Assembly (NCBI RefSeq): GCF_001486585.1
Contig: NZ_LN909041.1
Coordinates: 2,501-66,500, forward strand
From: Paenibacillus senegalimassiliensis
GTDB taxonomy: Bacteria > Bacillota > Bacilli > Paenibacillales > Paenibacillaceae
Reading direction: 5' to 3'
DNA: 64,000 nt
Below the pieces are notes generated by a model. It did no database searches. It saw only the letters and a list, made by a program, of their open reading frames with translations, and had not been told where the DNA came from. Below are positions 1 to 9,106 of this stretch, in pieces (positions within the stretch are counted from its first letter, which is position 1; each line of letters opens with the position of its first letter). Both the position numbers and the translations under genes were made by a program.

Positions 1-328
1 GAACCGTCGATAATGAGCCATTAATATCCCAAATGATCTCCCCATGCAGGAAATATTCGATATATTCGCGCTGCTCTCCAGTTACGATCCAGCGTTCGAT
101 GTCCGTCATAGCAACATGCACCAATTGATAGTGCGTCTTTCCACTTAAGCAATGCTCCATCCGCAGATCGGTCTCATTCAGTTCATGGTGTACAACCATA
201 ATAAGAAATTCAAAATCATGTAGCAGCGAGTCGTGAGGCCCTCCCTCATCAAGGCGATAACCAATTGCTCCAATCGCCTGGCGGCCAGCCTTTTCTTCGT
301 CCATGATTGGAAAAATAGTGGGTTCCAC
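1..328 (-). CDS. YgxA-like nucleotidyltransferase-like protein, 3' part missing
   Basis: Open reading frame entering from the left edge; only the first 109 codons are present. It begins with GTG at 328, chosen because GGAGG lies six bases upstream. The peptide starts MEPTIFPIMDEEKAG and contains the stretch ERWIVTGEQREYIEYFLHGE followed by IIWD. This resembles the N-terminal part of Bacillus YgxA, annotated as nucleotidyltransferase-like, but no catalytic motif can be judged from this fragment. Position supports the call: in Bacillus ygxA lies beside ygzB and perR, and here ygzB and perR follow within 3 kb. Function is not established for the family. The identification rests on remembered similarity plus synteny. 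Confidence 0.65.
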   Translation of the reverse strand, partial: MEPTIFPIMDEEKAGRQAIGAIGYRLDEGGPHDSLLHDFEFLIMVVHHELNETDLRMEHCLSGKTHYQLVHVAMTDIERWIVTGEQREYIEYFLHGEIIWDINGSLSTV

Positions 329-473
329 GTGCTTCCTCCCAGCTTGGCGTATTCCTGCCGATTCGTTATAATATAGTTCTATACCTAATCAAAGTTTCCT
401 TCTCGTCTTTGCACGGGTCTTGAAAAAGTCAGAGCAGACGTTCTTGTAAATCCTTCATGAAGCGAGGTTAACC

Positions 474-854
474 ATGTTCTTTAAGTCGAGCAAAATTAGC
501 GAGTTTCGTCTATGGGGCTTACTATTGACCATGTGCGGTATGGGCTTGATGATACTGGGCACCGCAGGAATTGTATTTTGGGGACAAGCTGGAAAAATTG
601 TGGCAGCCATCGGTTTAGTCATCGGACTCATAGCTATGCTGGGAAGTTTGGCTATTTACTTCTGGGCAGGGATGCTGTCCACCTCTGCCGTACAACTGGA
701 ATGTCCGGAATGCCATAAGCTCACCAAAATGCTGGGCAAAACAGACCGTTGCATGTTCTGTAAGACAATTCTTACCCTGGACCCTGCGCAAGCCACAGTC
801 ACCGCGGATGAACTGGAGCAAGAACAAGCGACTAGCATCGCTGGCAAAGGCTAA
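474..854 (+). CDS. ygzB: YgzB family membrane protein (UPF0295)
   Basis: 126-residue protein with two N-terminal membrane helices (about residues 15-36 and 42-66), followed by a small cytoplasmic cysteine domain. The segment FWAGMLSTSAVQLECPECHK and the later CMFC pair form a CxxC...CxxC zinc-ribbon-like arrangement, and the phrase LTLD follows it, all as in Bacillus YgzB. Function is unknown in the family. AGGT sits four bases before the ATG. It is transcribed away from the YgxA-like gene and toward the GH18 gene, with which it shares a bidirectional terminator. The closeness to perR is conserved in Bacillus and is the best contextual clue, but no redox role can be read from the sequence. 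Confidence 0.85.
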   Translation: MFFKSSKISEFRLWGLLLTMCGMGLMILGTAGIVFWGQAGKIVAAIGLVIGLIAMLGSLAIYFWAGMLSTSAVQLECPECHKLTKMLGKTDRCMFCKTILTLDPAQATVTADELEQEQATSIAGKG

Positions 855-872
855 CTACTGACGAATAGTTAA

Positions 873-908
873 AAAACGGACCTCCGATTACTCTCGGAGG
901 TCCGTTTT
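873..908. terminator. bidirectional intrinsic terminator
   Basis: Perfect 15-bp inverted repeat (arms 873-887 and 894-908) with a six-base loop, A-rich on the left and T-rich on the right. It can stop ygzB from the left and the GH18 gene from the right, and lies between their stop codons. Confidence 0.9.
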
Positions 909-931
909 CATTTTATTTTCATGTAGGATAG

Positions 932-2662
932 CTACTCACCAATTTGTTGCAGTGTACTCCACGCTTCAGCCGAAGCAAAGCTCCGGGTCCAGGTCGCAAT
1001 GCCGGCGAGATTAAATGACTTGGCGAGCTCAACGCGTCGTTTCAATGATTCCGCATCTTCCAGCCAAATACGGTGACGCCCATCCTGGTCCTTGTATTCC
1101 ACATAATTTTGTCCTGTCTCCTCGGAGAGCACAGGCTTCAATTCCTTCTCCTCTATGATGCGCTTGGCCCGGTCCATGCCAATGGCCTTAGAGCTGACCT
1201 CAACCTTCCCATCCTTCTCCACTTCCGTCCACACGCGGGTATACAGCGGAATACCCAGAATCATTTTCTCCGGGGGCACGCCATCCTCATTCAGAATTCG
1301 GCTCACCGACTGTTGCACCCAGGGAAGGGAGGATACCGAGCCCGCTACGGGACTGGCTGCCCAATGCTCATCGTATGCCATAAGCACCAAATAATCCACT
1401 ACCTGTCCCAGCGCTTTGCGATCGAGGAAGGCCGACCACATTTCACTACTAGACTTTGGTGTAACATCAATGGATACGATCAAGCCTTGCTCCTCGGCCA
1501 ATGGACGCAACTCGCGCATAAACTGGGTCAGATTATCGCCATCTTTGGTATATACATTTTCATAGTCGATGTTAATACCGTCCAAATCGTACAGCTTGAC
1601 AAAATGCAACATTTGCAAAATCGTGTTCAACCGATTCTCGAAATTCGCTAGCGCTTCTGTGGTGATATCGGGCTCGAAGCTATTGCTGAATAAGCCCCAC
1701 ACCTGCATACCTTGCGCATGTGCCCATTTCACATAAGCCGGATCTGCCTTACTCTGCACATTCCCTTTCCCATCTACCAGAGAGAACCAAGTAGGACTGA
1801 CGACGTTCACCCCCGGCAGCTTGCCGATGGACGCAGGCTTTGGAGCTACCTGATAAACCGCCTCCCACGTCATATTAATTGTCTTGGCCTCCCACTTCTT
1901 CTTGGCTTCGGACAATTCCTGCTTCAATTCAGGAACCGTTCTGTTCTCCCCTATCTGCACATTTTTGTGCTGTACATATCCCGTGTATCCATTGTTCAAC
2001 TGAACATAATGCCACTCTTCACCGGATTCTAGCAAACGTAAATCTGCGGCTGGGGGCATATCAAACAAGATTGGCTGGTGTATGCTCGGTCCCGTACGCA
2101 GTGGAATCGTGCCATCCTGCTTGCGGGAGGTGCTAAGTACCTTGGCCGTCTGAACACTGTCCCCGGCTCGGACCAGCAGGACGGCTCCTGATGCTTCATC
2201 CTCCTGAACTTCGGTTCCATATAAAGTCTCCAGCAAATAGGCCGGTAAATATATCACGCCCTCTTGCTCTTCAGGAGCAAATCGCAAGGTCGTAGGTTTA
2301 TTATTAATCTGGGCTACCTTCTCATCCGCCTTGAGGAATACCAGCTTTTGAGGCGTTGTCAAAATAACGGAGCCCGTCTCTTCCTCATATCGGATGGTGG
2401 GATCAACCACAGATTGAATTACAGGAAGCGGCAGCTTCAAACTATCTCCCTCTCCCAGCGCCGACCCTTCCAGCCGTTCGCCCTCTGCAAATATCGGCTT
2501 ATTCACGGTCCCTAGCCATTCCGGATCTACGTGCTCCGAGTTGGGCAACCATACGGCTGACGCCCAATATAAACCGCCTATCAGAAGTATGAGTCCAAAG
2601 AAAATACTTGCCGTGCTTCGAGTGCGCCTTTTTCTACGATAAGTGCTTCTTCTACTCTTCAA
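932..2662 (-). CDS. membrane-anchored GH18 glycosidase with SH3 domain
   Basis: About 576 residues. A very basic N-terminus (KSRRSTYRRKRRTR) precedes one membrane helix (about residues 20-40), so the protein is anchored with the rest outside. Residues about 60-165 form a stalk with a copper-amine-oxidase-like look, residues 178-238 an SH3b module (RTGPS...WHYVQLNNGYTGYV), and residues about 280-575 a GH18 barrel with the catalytic signature DGINIDYE near 361-368, whose final Glu is the expected acid. Proteins of this architecture, such as the YaaH/spore-cortex group, act on peptidoglycan or chitin-like glycans; the substrate here is inferred. Start: GGAGG lies directly against an ATG at 2668, too close to work, and seven bases before TTG at 2662, which I prefer. 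Confidence 0.85.
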   Translation of the reverse strand: MKSRRSTYRRKRRTRSTASIFFGLILLIGGLYWASAVWLPNSEHVDPEWLGTVNKPIFAEGERLEGSALGEGDSLKLPLPVIQSVVDPTIRYEEETGSVILTTPQKLVFLKADEKVAQINNKPTTLRFAPEEQEGVIYLPAYLLETLYGTEVQEDEASGAVLLVRAGDSVQTAKVLSTSRKQDGTIPLRTGPSIHQPILFDMPPAADLRLLESGEEWHYVQLNNGYTGYVQHKNVQIGENRTVPELKQELSEAKKKWEAKTINMTWEAVYQVAPKPASIGKLPGVNVVSPTWFSLVDGKGNVQSKADPAYVKWAHAQGMQVWGLFSNSFEPDITTEALANFENRLNTILQMLHFVKLYDLDGINIDYENVYTKDGDNLTQFMRELRPLAEEQGLIVSIDVTPKSSSEMWSAFLDRKALGQVVDYLVLMAYDEHWAASPVAGSVSSLPWVQQSVSRILNEDGVPPEKMILGIPLYTRVWTEVEKDGKVEVSSKAIGMDRAKRIIEEKELKPVLSEETGQNYVEYKDQDGRHRIWLEDAESLKRRVELAKSFNLAGIATWTRSFASAEAWSTLQQIGE

Positions 2663-2733
2663 ATCCATACCTCCGCTACTAAAGTCCCTCTCTTCATAAT
2701 AACTAATAACCGGGGCAAAAAGTTAACCAAAAA

Positions 2734-2773
2734 TAAAAAAACGCGAAGAACTCCTGAAGGAATTCTCCGCGTT
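2734..2773 (-). terminator. perR intrinsic terminator
   Basis: On the minus strand, arms beginning AACGCGGAGAA and ending TTCTTCGCGTT pair with one or two mismatches and run into seven T residues. It lies just beyond the perR stop codon. Confidence 0.85.
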
Positions 2774-2800
2774 GTCCAACAAACACAACACTGAAACTTG

Positions 2801-3229
2801 TTAATGTTCCACTCGGCAATGACGACAAATCCCGTGCAGTTCCAAGCGATGCCCGTGAATTTCAAAGCCGGTTACCTCTTCTGCCGTACGCTCAACGTCC
2901 TCCAGAGAGGGATACATAAAATCCTCAATTTTACCACATTGCTCGCAAACGATATGATAGTGATTAGATACATCGGCATCAAAGCGACTGGAGTTATCCC
3001 CGTAGCTCAGTTCCTGCACCATCCCGGCCTCAATCAACATCTTCAAGTTGTTGTATACCGTAGCCACGCTCATATTGGGGAAACGGGGCTCCAGCGACCG
3101 ATATATTTCATCTGCGGTCGGATGGCTCATCGATTCCATAAGATATGCAAGTATGGCGTGACGCTGCGGCGTAATGCGGACACCATTACTCTTCAATTGG
3201 TCCAATGCATGTTGTACGCGCGTTGTCAT
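2801..3229 (-). CDS. perR: peroxide-responsive repressor PerR (Fur family)
   Basis: 142-residue Fur-family repressor very close to Bacillus PerR, which senses H2O2 by metal-catalysed oxidation of histidines. The N-terminal winged helix contains GVRITPQRHAIL and FPNMSVATVYNNL. All PerR metal ligands are visible: regulatory-site residues H36, D84, H90, H92 and D103, and two structural zinc CxxC pairs (CEQC near 95-98 and CRHC near 135-138). I place the start at ATG 3229 rather than the in-frame GTG at 3238, because GGTGG precedes the ATG by five bases. The gene is monocistronic with its own terminator. An AT-rich palindrome at 3258-3284 could be an autoregulatory operator. Confidence 0.95.
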   Translation of the reverse strand: MTTRVQHALDQLKSNGVRITPQRHAILAYLMESMSHPTADEIYRSLEPRFPNMSVATVYNNLKMLIEAGMVQELSYGDNSSRFDADVSNHYHIVCEQCGKIEDFMYPSLEDVERTAEEVTGFEIHGHRLELHGICRHCRVEH

Positions 3230-3257
3230 GAAATCCACCGCCTTTAATAAGCTTATT

Positions 3258-3284
3258 CCTAATTAATAGTTATGCTAAATTAGG
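3258..3284. promoter_or_regulatory. AT-rich palindrome upstream of perR, possible PerR operator
   Basis: Outer arms CCTAATT and AATTAGG form a perfect 7-bp inverted repeat around a 13-base centre, 29 bases before the perR start. PerR autoregulates in Bacillus through 7-1-7 AT-rich boxes. This site does not match the TTATAAT-N-ATTATAA consensus closely, so the assignment is inference from position and symmetry. Confidence 0.35.
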
Positions 3285-3376
3285 AGTCTGTAAGCATATT
3301 GTACGTTTCAAATAAATATTTTGTCAACGCAGTATAAACTGACCGGGCCGGAAAATGTCCCTATCTAACCATGTGT

Positions 3377-5194
3377 TCAGCTTTTATTCACATATAGGCT
3401 GCTGTTGCCATCAATCTTCAGCATAAACTCCCCGTTGCCTGACAAGCCATAAATCTCCTTATTCTCAATAATAAAAGGAAACTCGGTAAAGATATCTCCA
3501 TACCCGCTGGAGCCCTTAAGCGTATAATTGCCATCCTCCGGCAAATCGACGCGTAGTTCACCAACCGCACTGTATACCTCCCACGCACCCCCGACCTGTC
3601 CGGTGGAGATGTAAATTTTACCGTTCAACGATTCGGCCTGAAGCCCTGCTGGTACACTATCAATGCGAATGTTCCCGTTCTTGGTATTCACCTGAATATC
3701 GTCCTGCGCTTCGGTTAAGGTTATATCCCCTACCAGCGTGGACAAAGAGGCTTTCCCTGTTATCCCTCTCCCCTTCACATTGCCACCCTGGGTATCCACC
3801 TCGGCATCACCAAAGATACGATACAGTTCTGCGTCTCCGTTAAGCGTCTTGGCCGAAACATCCCCGACCACATCCCATAACCTTAGATCGCCGTTCCCTG
3901 TTTGTAACTTAACCTGCTTCATGGCCTGTACACCAGTCAAGGTGATTTTGCCACTGGTAGTGGTGATATCCAAATCAAGAAAGCGGTTGGTCGGCACGAT
4001 CACCGTCAGATTAACCCGGGGCTGACGGCGCCCGGATTCTCCGTAGGCCTTACTCTTGACTGAAAGACCCAGTGATTTGCCTTCATCCGCCTCTACGGAA
4101 GTCACCGCAGCAATTTGCCGCGCCTCCTCCGATTCAAGTTGGTCAATCCATACGGTATAACGAACGATAACCTGCTCGATCTCGGCCTTACGTACCTCGA
4201 TATCACCGTTAATGCCATCAATTACAATTCGTTCCGTATCCAGATCGATCGGGATATCCATTTGCGGCTTCTCCACGCGGTAGCCTTCGGCCGCGCTATA
4301 TTCCACTCCTGCGGATGCGAGATCAAGACTGACGCGGTTCCACAGATGCATATACCGCTCCTGTTCACTGACGGCGAAGACAGAGAACACAATAAACATC
4401 GACAAGAGTAGTCCTCTAACATCAACCCTCGCCCGATGTCTGACTCCAGGTTGTCTCTTGTAATTCCATATCATAATCACCAGATGTTCGATTCCCCAAC
4501 AGACAAATACCAAGGGCCACCAGGTCAAGAGCAACATCATATGATCCTGACCTGACCAGGCATCACGCAGCATAAGCAAGGCGACCCCGAGCAGCAGCAT
4601 GGCCGCCGTAAACCGTCCGGTGCGCAAATATCGCCGTGTTCCTTCCCGCCATCCCCACAGTAATGCCGTTATCAGCATGGCTCCAGCTACAACATAAGTT
4701 CCATAAAATTGCACGATCTGTTGAAGCCAAAAAGGTTTCTGCTGAATAATGAACAGCACCACGCCTCCGCTAATCAACAATACACTTGCCCATATCCCTT
4801 GCTTGAATGTCGGATCGGTTGGCGCTCCGCCAGAACCTTCTCTGTTCTTGTCCGGCTCTCGCTTAAATCTGGCATTGATGACGTCCGTCGATTGAAGTAC
4901 ATCATATACGCTAAAGAAATAGGCGGCCGGAATTAACAGGCCCAGCAAAATAAGCAAAGGAACGTTCATCACAGTCCGAACGGAGGAGAAATATATCATT
5001 GCCGAAGCATCAATTAATACAAAATATATAATGGATAGTCCCCGTATAAACAGGCGTAAATATAAATGACCAAGTCCAGGGAATAGAGCGGACAGCAAGC
5101 AGGCGATCGCTTTGCGTTTGCGTCTTCTTGGCGCAAAGCCCTTAGCCCGATTTAGACCACTCTGCTGATGGGTCGGCTGCATATCCGGCGTCAT
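3377..5194 (-). CDS. multipass membrane protein with C-terminal DUF4097 domain
   Basis: 605 residues in two halves. Residues about 25-275 hold roughly seven or eight hydrophobic helices, starting with a TM2-like hairpin (LLSALFPGLGHLYLRLFIRG). Residues about 305-605 are a right-handed beta-repeat region with repeated phrases such as TTSGKITL, TGNGDLRL, TLNGDAELY, TLVGDITL and TKNGNIRI, typical of DUF4097 proteins. DUF4097 domains are often carried by envelope-stress or two-component-associated membrane proteins; no function can be assigned here. Start is ATG with GGGAG nine bases upstream. It stands alone, with no obvious partner on either side. Confidence 0.75.
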   Translation of the reverse strand: MTPDMQPTHQQSGLNRAKGFAPRRRKRKAIACLLSALFPGLGHLYLRLFIRGLSIIYFVLIDASAMIYFSSVRTVMNVPLLILLGLLIPAAYFFSVYDVLQSTDVINARFKREPDKNREGSGGAPTDPTFKQGIWASVLLISGGVVLFIIQQKPFWLQQIVQFYGTYVVAGAMLITALLWGWREGTRRYLRTGRFTAAMLLLGVALLMLRDAWSGQDHMMLLLTWWPLVFVCWGIEHLVIMIWNYKRQPGVRHRARVDVRGLLLSMFIVFSVFAVSEQERYMHLWNRVSLDLASAGVEYSAAEGYRVEKPQMDIPIDLDTERIVIDGINGDIEVRKAEIEQVIVRYTVWIDQLESEEARQIAAVTSVEADEGKSLGLSVKSKAYGESGRRQPRVNLTVIVPTNRFLDLDITTTSGKITLTGVQAMKQVKLQTGNGDLRLWDVVGDVSAKTLNGDAELYRIFGDAEVDTQGGNVKGRGITGKASLSTLVGDITLTEAQDDIQVNTKNGNIRIDSVPAGLQAESLNGKIYISTGQVGGAWEVYSAVGELRVDLPEDGNYTLKGSSGYGDIFTEFPFIIENKEIYGLSGNGEFMLKIDGNSSLYVNKS

Positions 5195-5318
5195 GGTTCC
5201 CCACTCCCTTCTAGTACGTGTTCAACTATCTCTTCTACTCCATATCATAACCCATTCTACTTTGCGCTGTAACGTGGAATGAACTGGACCTTGCGATAGA
5301 TACTCTAGCCTAACAAGA

Positions 5319-5360
5319 AGGCACGCCCCGGGCAGGAAGCATTATGCCAAGGGCGTGCCT
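5319..5360 (-). terminator. terminator of the GNAT gene
   Basis: Arms AGGCACGCCC and GGGCGTGCCT pair perfectly, with an inner TGCC/GGCA extension, followed on the minus strand by TTCTTGTT. It lies nine bases past the stop of the acetyltransferase gene. Confidence 0.8.
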
Positions 5361-5368
5361 ATAGGATA

Positions 5369-5827
5369 TTAGCCGTTCAACCGGAACAACGTCAACTCCA
5401 CACCTGCGGCCGAGTTGAATGTCTGAATTGGCTCGAAGCCAAAGTCACGGTACAACCTGGTCGCCGGCTCGTTCAACGAGCTCGCTGTTACCTTAAATAC
5501 GCGAATGTCCTCATTTACAGTCAATACATGCCGCAGTAGCGAGCGGCCAATGCCTTGGCGCAAATGGTCAGGCTGCACCATTAGTCGCGTAATAAGCAGC
5601 TCACCAGGAATTTCGCTGCGCACCCCGATGGCCCCCTGTAATTCTCCGTCCTGCTCCAGGTCGCCGTAAAAGACGTCCCCGCTAGAGCGGATAGAATCGA
5701 ATGTATCCGTGAGGGGCGGATACTCGGTCAGCCCTACCGCTTCTGCTTCGAGCCGATAGGCTTGATGCTGCATACTCCACAATTGCTCGACGATATCCGC
5801 ATCCTCTAGCGGCAGCTTCACGATCAT
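5369..5827 (-). CDS. GNAT family N-acetyltransferase
   Basis: 152 residues. The acetyl-CoA-binding core is visible as ITRLMVQPDHLRQGIGRSLL (residues about 80-99; motif A, Q/RxxGxG/A as RQGIG) followed by the C-terminal beta strand region YRDFGFEPIQTF. The family transfers acetyl groups from acetyl-CoA to amines; the acceptor cannot be predicted. Start: ATG 5827 with AGGGGG six to seven bases upstream is preferred over an upstream in-frame GTG at 5848. It lies just downstream of gatB on the same strand (54-base gap), so it may be a distal member of the gat transcription unit, and it has a strong terminator. Confidence 0.85.
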   Translation of the reverse strand: MIVKLPLEDADIVEQLWSMQHQAYRLEAEAVGLTEYPPLTDTFDSIRSSGDVFYGDLEQDGELQGAIGVRSEIPGELLITRLMVQPDHLRQGIGRSLLRHVLTVNEDIRVFKVTASSLNEPATRLYRDFGFEPIQTFNSAAGVELTLFRLNG

Positions 5828-5881
5828 GGGCGTTCCCCCTGCTCTCACCTAAAAGGTATGCTATCCGTATTGGCCTGTTAA

Positions 5882-7321
5882 CTAGCCTTTCAGCACATCT
5901 ACCAACAGCTTGTTCGCCAGTCCAGGATTGGCTTTGCCCTTGCTTTGCTTCATCACTTGTCCCACCAGGAAACCGATGGCTTTCTCCTTGCCTGCCTTGT
6001 AATCCTCAACAGAAGCCGGGTTGTTCGCAACAACCTCCTGCACGATAGCCAGAATTGCACCTTCGTCGCTGATTTGAACGAGTCCTTGCTCCTCTACAAT
6101 CTGCTGCGGCAATTTGCCACTTTCCAACATCTCTTTAAATACGGTCTTGGCAATCTTGGAGCTGATCGTACCTTTATTGAGTAAGCCAATCATTTCGCCA
6201 AGTCCCTGACCCGTCAGCTTCACATCTGATAATTCCAGGGAGTTGCTATTCAGATAGCCCAGTAGATCTCCCATAATCCAGTTGGCAACAACCTTGGCAT
6301 CCTTCGTGTAGCTTAGGCTGTTCTCGAACAAATCAGCCAATGCCTTGGACGAGGTAATCACCCCGGCATCGTATTCGGGCAAACCGAATTCCGACGTATA
6401 CCGCGCCTTCCGCGCATCCGGCAGCTCCGGAATGGATTCCCGGATACGGTCTTTCCAGGCCTGGTCGATATGCAATGTGACCAAATCCGGATCAGGGAAG
6501 TAACGGTAGTCATGCGCTTCTTCCTTGCCGCGCATAGAGAACGTCTTACCCTGGGACTCGTCCCAGCGGCGTGTCTCCTGAACAACTTCGCCACCTTCGT
6601 CAAGAATTTCCGCTTGACGGTATTGCTCATACTCCAGTCCGCGCACTACACCACGGAAGGAGTTCATATTTTTCAGTTCCGCACGAATACCAAATTCCGG
6701 CTGCCCCCATGGACGCAAGCTGATGTTGGCATCGCAACGCATGGAGCCTTCCTCCATCTTCACGTCGGAAACCTCGCAATATTGCATAATCGCCCGCAGC
6801 TTCTCCAGGTAGGCACGAGCCTCCTCTGGCGACGATATTTCCGGCTCAGACACGATCTCCACCAACGGAGTGCCCACACGGTTAAAGTCAACGAGCGAAG
6901 CAAACCCGCCGTCCACGTGAGTCAGCTTGCCGGCGTCCTCCTCCAGATGCAGACGGGTAATTCCAATGCGCTTTGTCTTCCCGTCTACTTCAATATCAAT
7001 ATAACCGTTTAGACCGATTGGCTGATCAAATTGGGAAATCTGGTATGCCTTCGGCGAATCGGGATAGAAATAGTTTTTCCGGTCAAATTTACTGACATCA
7101 CCGATCTCGCAATTCAGTGCCATAGCGGCTTTCATAGCGTAGTCGACAGCTTGACGGTTCAGTACCGGCAACACGCCGGGATGCCCCAGGCAAACCGGAC
7201 AGGTATGTGAATTCGGCGGAGCGCCAAATTCCGTAGAGCAACCGCAAAAAATCTTCGTGTTCGTATGCAGCTCTACGTGTACCTCAAGCCCGACGACCGT
7301 TTCATATTTGGATGTTGACAT
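5882..7321 (-). CDS. gatB: Asp/Glu-tRNA(Asn/Gln) amidotransferase subunit B
   Basis: 479 residues, full length for GatB. It binds misacylated Glu-tRNA(Gln) or Asp-tRNA(Asn) and, with GatA and GatC, converts it to the amide form. Family landmarks include [20 protein letters not shown] at the N-terminus, the zinc-site cysteines in FCGCSTEF and [11 protein letters not shown], the [16 protein letters not shown] stretch and the C-terminal GatB/YqeY helical domain ending [14 protein letters not shown]. The start is ATG with AGGAGG seven bases upstream. It follows gatA by 65 bases in the order gatC-gatA-gatB, the usual Bacillota arrangement. Confidence 0.97.
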   Translation of the reverse strand: MSTSKYETVVGLEVHVELHTNTKIFCGCSTEFGAPPNSHTCPVCLGHPGVLPVLNRQAVDYAMKAAMALNCEIGDVSKFDRKNYFYPDSPKAYQISQFDQPIGLNGYIDIEVDGKTKRIGITRLHLEEDAGKLTHVDGGFASLVDFNRVGTPLVEIVSEPEISSPEEARAYLEKLRAIMQYCEVSDVKMEEGSMRCDANISLRPWGQPEFGIRAELKNMNSFRGVVRGLEYEQYRQAEILDEGGEVVQETRRWDESQGKTFSMRGKEEAHDYRYFPDPDLVTLHIDQAWKDRIRESIPELPDARKARYTSEFGLPEYDAGVITSSKALADLFENSLSYTKDAKVVANWIMGDLLGYLNSNSLELSDVKLTGQGLGEMIGLLNKGTISSKIAKTVFKEMLESGKLPQQIVEEQGLVQISDEGAILAIVQEVVANNPASVEDYKAGKEKAIGFLVGQVMKQSKGKANPGLANKLLVDVLKG

Positions 7322-7386
7322 GGCCTATCCTCCTGCAACTTTTGATTAATCCATGCGTCCACTTTTCTGAATAATTTGTCACCACT

Positions 7387-8841
7387 TTAGAAAATAGGAC
7401 GTTGCTTATGATGATCCGTATGAGCCTCAAAGGCATGGGCCACGCGGAGAATTGTGCTCTCGTCAAAGGCTTTCCCGATAATTTGCAATCCAATAGGAAG
7501 CCCGTCCGCAAAGCCGCAAGGCACACTTAAGGCAGGAATTCCCGCCAAGCTCACCGGAATCGTCAAAATATCGTTCAGATACATTGTCAAAGGATCATCT
7601 ACCTGGGAGCCTAGCTCAAAGGCAGTAGTCGGAGCCGTAGGCCCAACGATGACATCATAGTTCGCAAAGGTCTGGTCGAAGTCCTGCTTAATCAGCGTTC
7701 TGACCTTCTGTGCCTTCAAATAATAAGCATCGTAATATCCAGAGCTAAGTGCATAGGTACCCAGCATAATCCGACGTTTGACCTCGGGACCAAACCCCTG
7801 GCTACGCGAATCATAATACAAATCGATCAAGCTGCCGGAATGATCGGCACGAACGCCATAGCGAACCCCGTCAAATCGGGATAAGTTGGAGGAAGCCTCG
7901 GAAGAAGCCAGCAAATAATAAGCCGCTACCGCATATTCCGTATGCGGCAGAGATACTTCCTCCCATACTGCACCCAAGCCCTCAAGCACGCTAAGCGCCT
8001 CCAGGATGGAAGCCTTCACTTGTGGATCAATCCCGTCCAGATATTCCTTCGGCACAGCTATGCGCAGACCTTTGATATCGCCGGTCAACGCGCTCACATA
8101 GTCAGGAACCGATACGTCGGCCGACGTAGAATCTTTCGGATCATAGCCCGCGATAGCTTGCAATACGTAAGCGGCATCCTCGACATTTTTGGTAATGGGT
8201 CCAATCTGATCAAGTGATGAAGCGAACGCCACCAGACCATAACGGGAGATTCGTCCGTAGGTTGGCTTAAGTCCAACCACACCACAATAAGAGGCCGGCT
8301 GGCGAATTGAGCCGCCCGTATCCGAACCAAGAGTAAAGAATGCCTCACCCGCAGCTACTGCTGCTGCCGAACCACCGCTGGAGCCTCCCGGCACCCGATT
8401 CAAATCCCACGGGTTACGTACAGGATGGAAGCTGGAATTCTCATTCGAGCCGCCCATGGCGAACTCGTCCATATTGAGCTTGCCGATCGTGACTGTGTCC
8501 GCTTCCTTCAGCTTGCTGACCACTGTGGCATCATAAATAGGATTATAATTTTTCAGGAACTGGCTTCCGCAGGTCGTCAATAAGCCTTCGGTCACCATGT
8601 TATCCTTAATACCTACCGGTAAGCCAAACAGCAAACCCTGCGCCTCACCGGATGCCAACTTCTGGTCCAGGCGGGCAGCCTCGGCTTCGGCTCCTTCTTC
8701 GTTAAGCGCCAGATAGGCACCGATCTTACCATCGTACTCCCGAATGTTGGCAAAAGCTTCACCAACGAGTTCGGAGACGGACAGCTTCTTATTATGAAGC
8801 TGATTATGTATCTCCTGCAAACGCAAATCGAAAAGCGCCAA
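7387..8841 (-). CDS. gatA: Asp/Glu-tRNA amidotransferase subunit A (amidase)
   Basis: 484 residues. The amidase-signature enzyme hydrolyses glutamine to supply ammonia to GatB. The Ser-cisSer-Lys centre is visible: catalytic Lys in GIKDNM, then [16 protein letters not shown] and [13 protein letters not shown]. The start is TTG at 8841. The sequence AAGGAGG lies eight bases before it, and the resulting N-terminus (Met)[10 protein letters not shown] matches other GatA proteins (MSLFD). The upstream ATG at 8857-8859 is immediately 5' to the ribosome-binding site and would add six residues. The gene is separated from gatC by a 178-bp inserted repeat, unusual for this operon. Confidence 0.96.
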   Translation of the reverse strand: MALFDLRLQEIHNQLHNKKLSVSELVGEAFANIREYDGKIGAYLALNEEGAEAEAARLDQKLASGEAQGLLFGLPVGIKDNMVTEGLLTTCGSQFLKNYNPIYDATVVSKLKEADTVTIGKLNMDEFAMGGSNENSSFHPVRNPWDLNRVPGGSSGGSAAAVAAGEAFFTLGSDTGGSIRQPASYCGVVGLKPTYGRISRYGLVAFASSLDQIGPITKNVEDAAYVLQAIAGYDPKDSTSADVSVPDYVSALTGDIKGLRIAVPKEYLDGIDPQVKASILEALSVLEGLGAVWEEVSLPHTEYAVAAYYLLASSEASSNLSRFDGVRYGVRADHSGSLIDLYYDSRSQGFGPEVKRRIMLGTYALSSGYYDAYYLKAQKVRTLIKQDFDQTFANYDVIVGPTAPTTAFELGSQVDDPLTMYLNDILTIPVSLAGIPALSVPCGFADGLPIGLQIIGKAFDESTILRVAHAFEAHTDHHKQRPIF

Positions 8842-8890
8842 ATCCGCTTCCTCCTTCATTTATCACATCTTAAGCTGATTCTACTTATAG

Positions 8891-9068
8891 AGGTTGTTCA
8901 AAAAGTCACCTTCCCAGAACGAAGTAGTTCAAGGAGTGAACTCGACATCGAATCTTGAATTCACCCGGGCCTTCCGTTGCTCACGTACCCACTACGTACG
9001 CTCCGCTACTCAGTCCCTGGCTTCATCCAACCTTCTTGGTCCTGTAAACTCGACTTTTTGAACACGCA
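8891..9068. repeat. MITE-like repeat, copy A (short form)
   Basis: 178-bp element beginning AGGTTGTTCAAAAAGTC and ending GACTTTTTGAACACGCA. The ends carry a perfect 12-bp inverted repeat, GTTCAAAAAGTC/GACTTTTTGAAC. It is flanked by a perfect direct repeat CTTATAG (8884-8890 and 9069-9075), as expected of a target-site duplication. The interior is nearly identical to copy C at 47903-48080, which has exactly the same length, and is closely related to copy B at 15727-15941. It codes for nothing evident. It sits inside the gat operon between gatC and gatA. Just past it, 9058-9084 forms a palindrome (GAACACGCAC...GTGCGTGTTC), as if the end of another copy abuts head to head. Confidence 0.8.
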
Positions 9069-9106
9069 CTTATAGTGCGTGTTCAAACCATTTCTTATAT
9101 AGTAGC

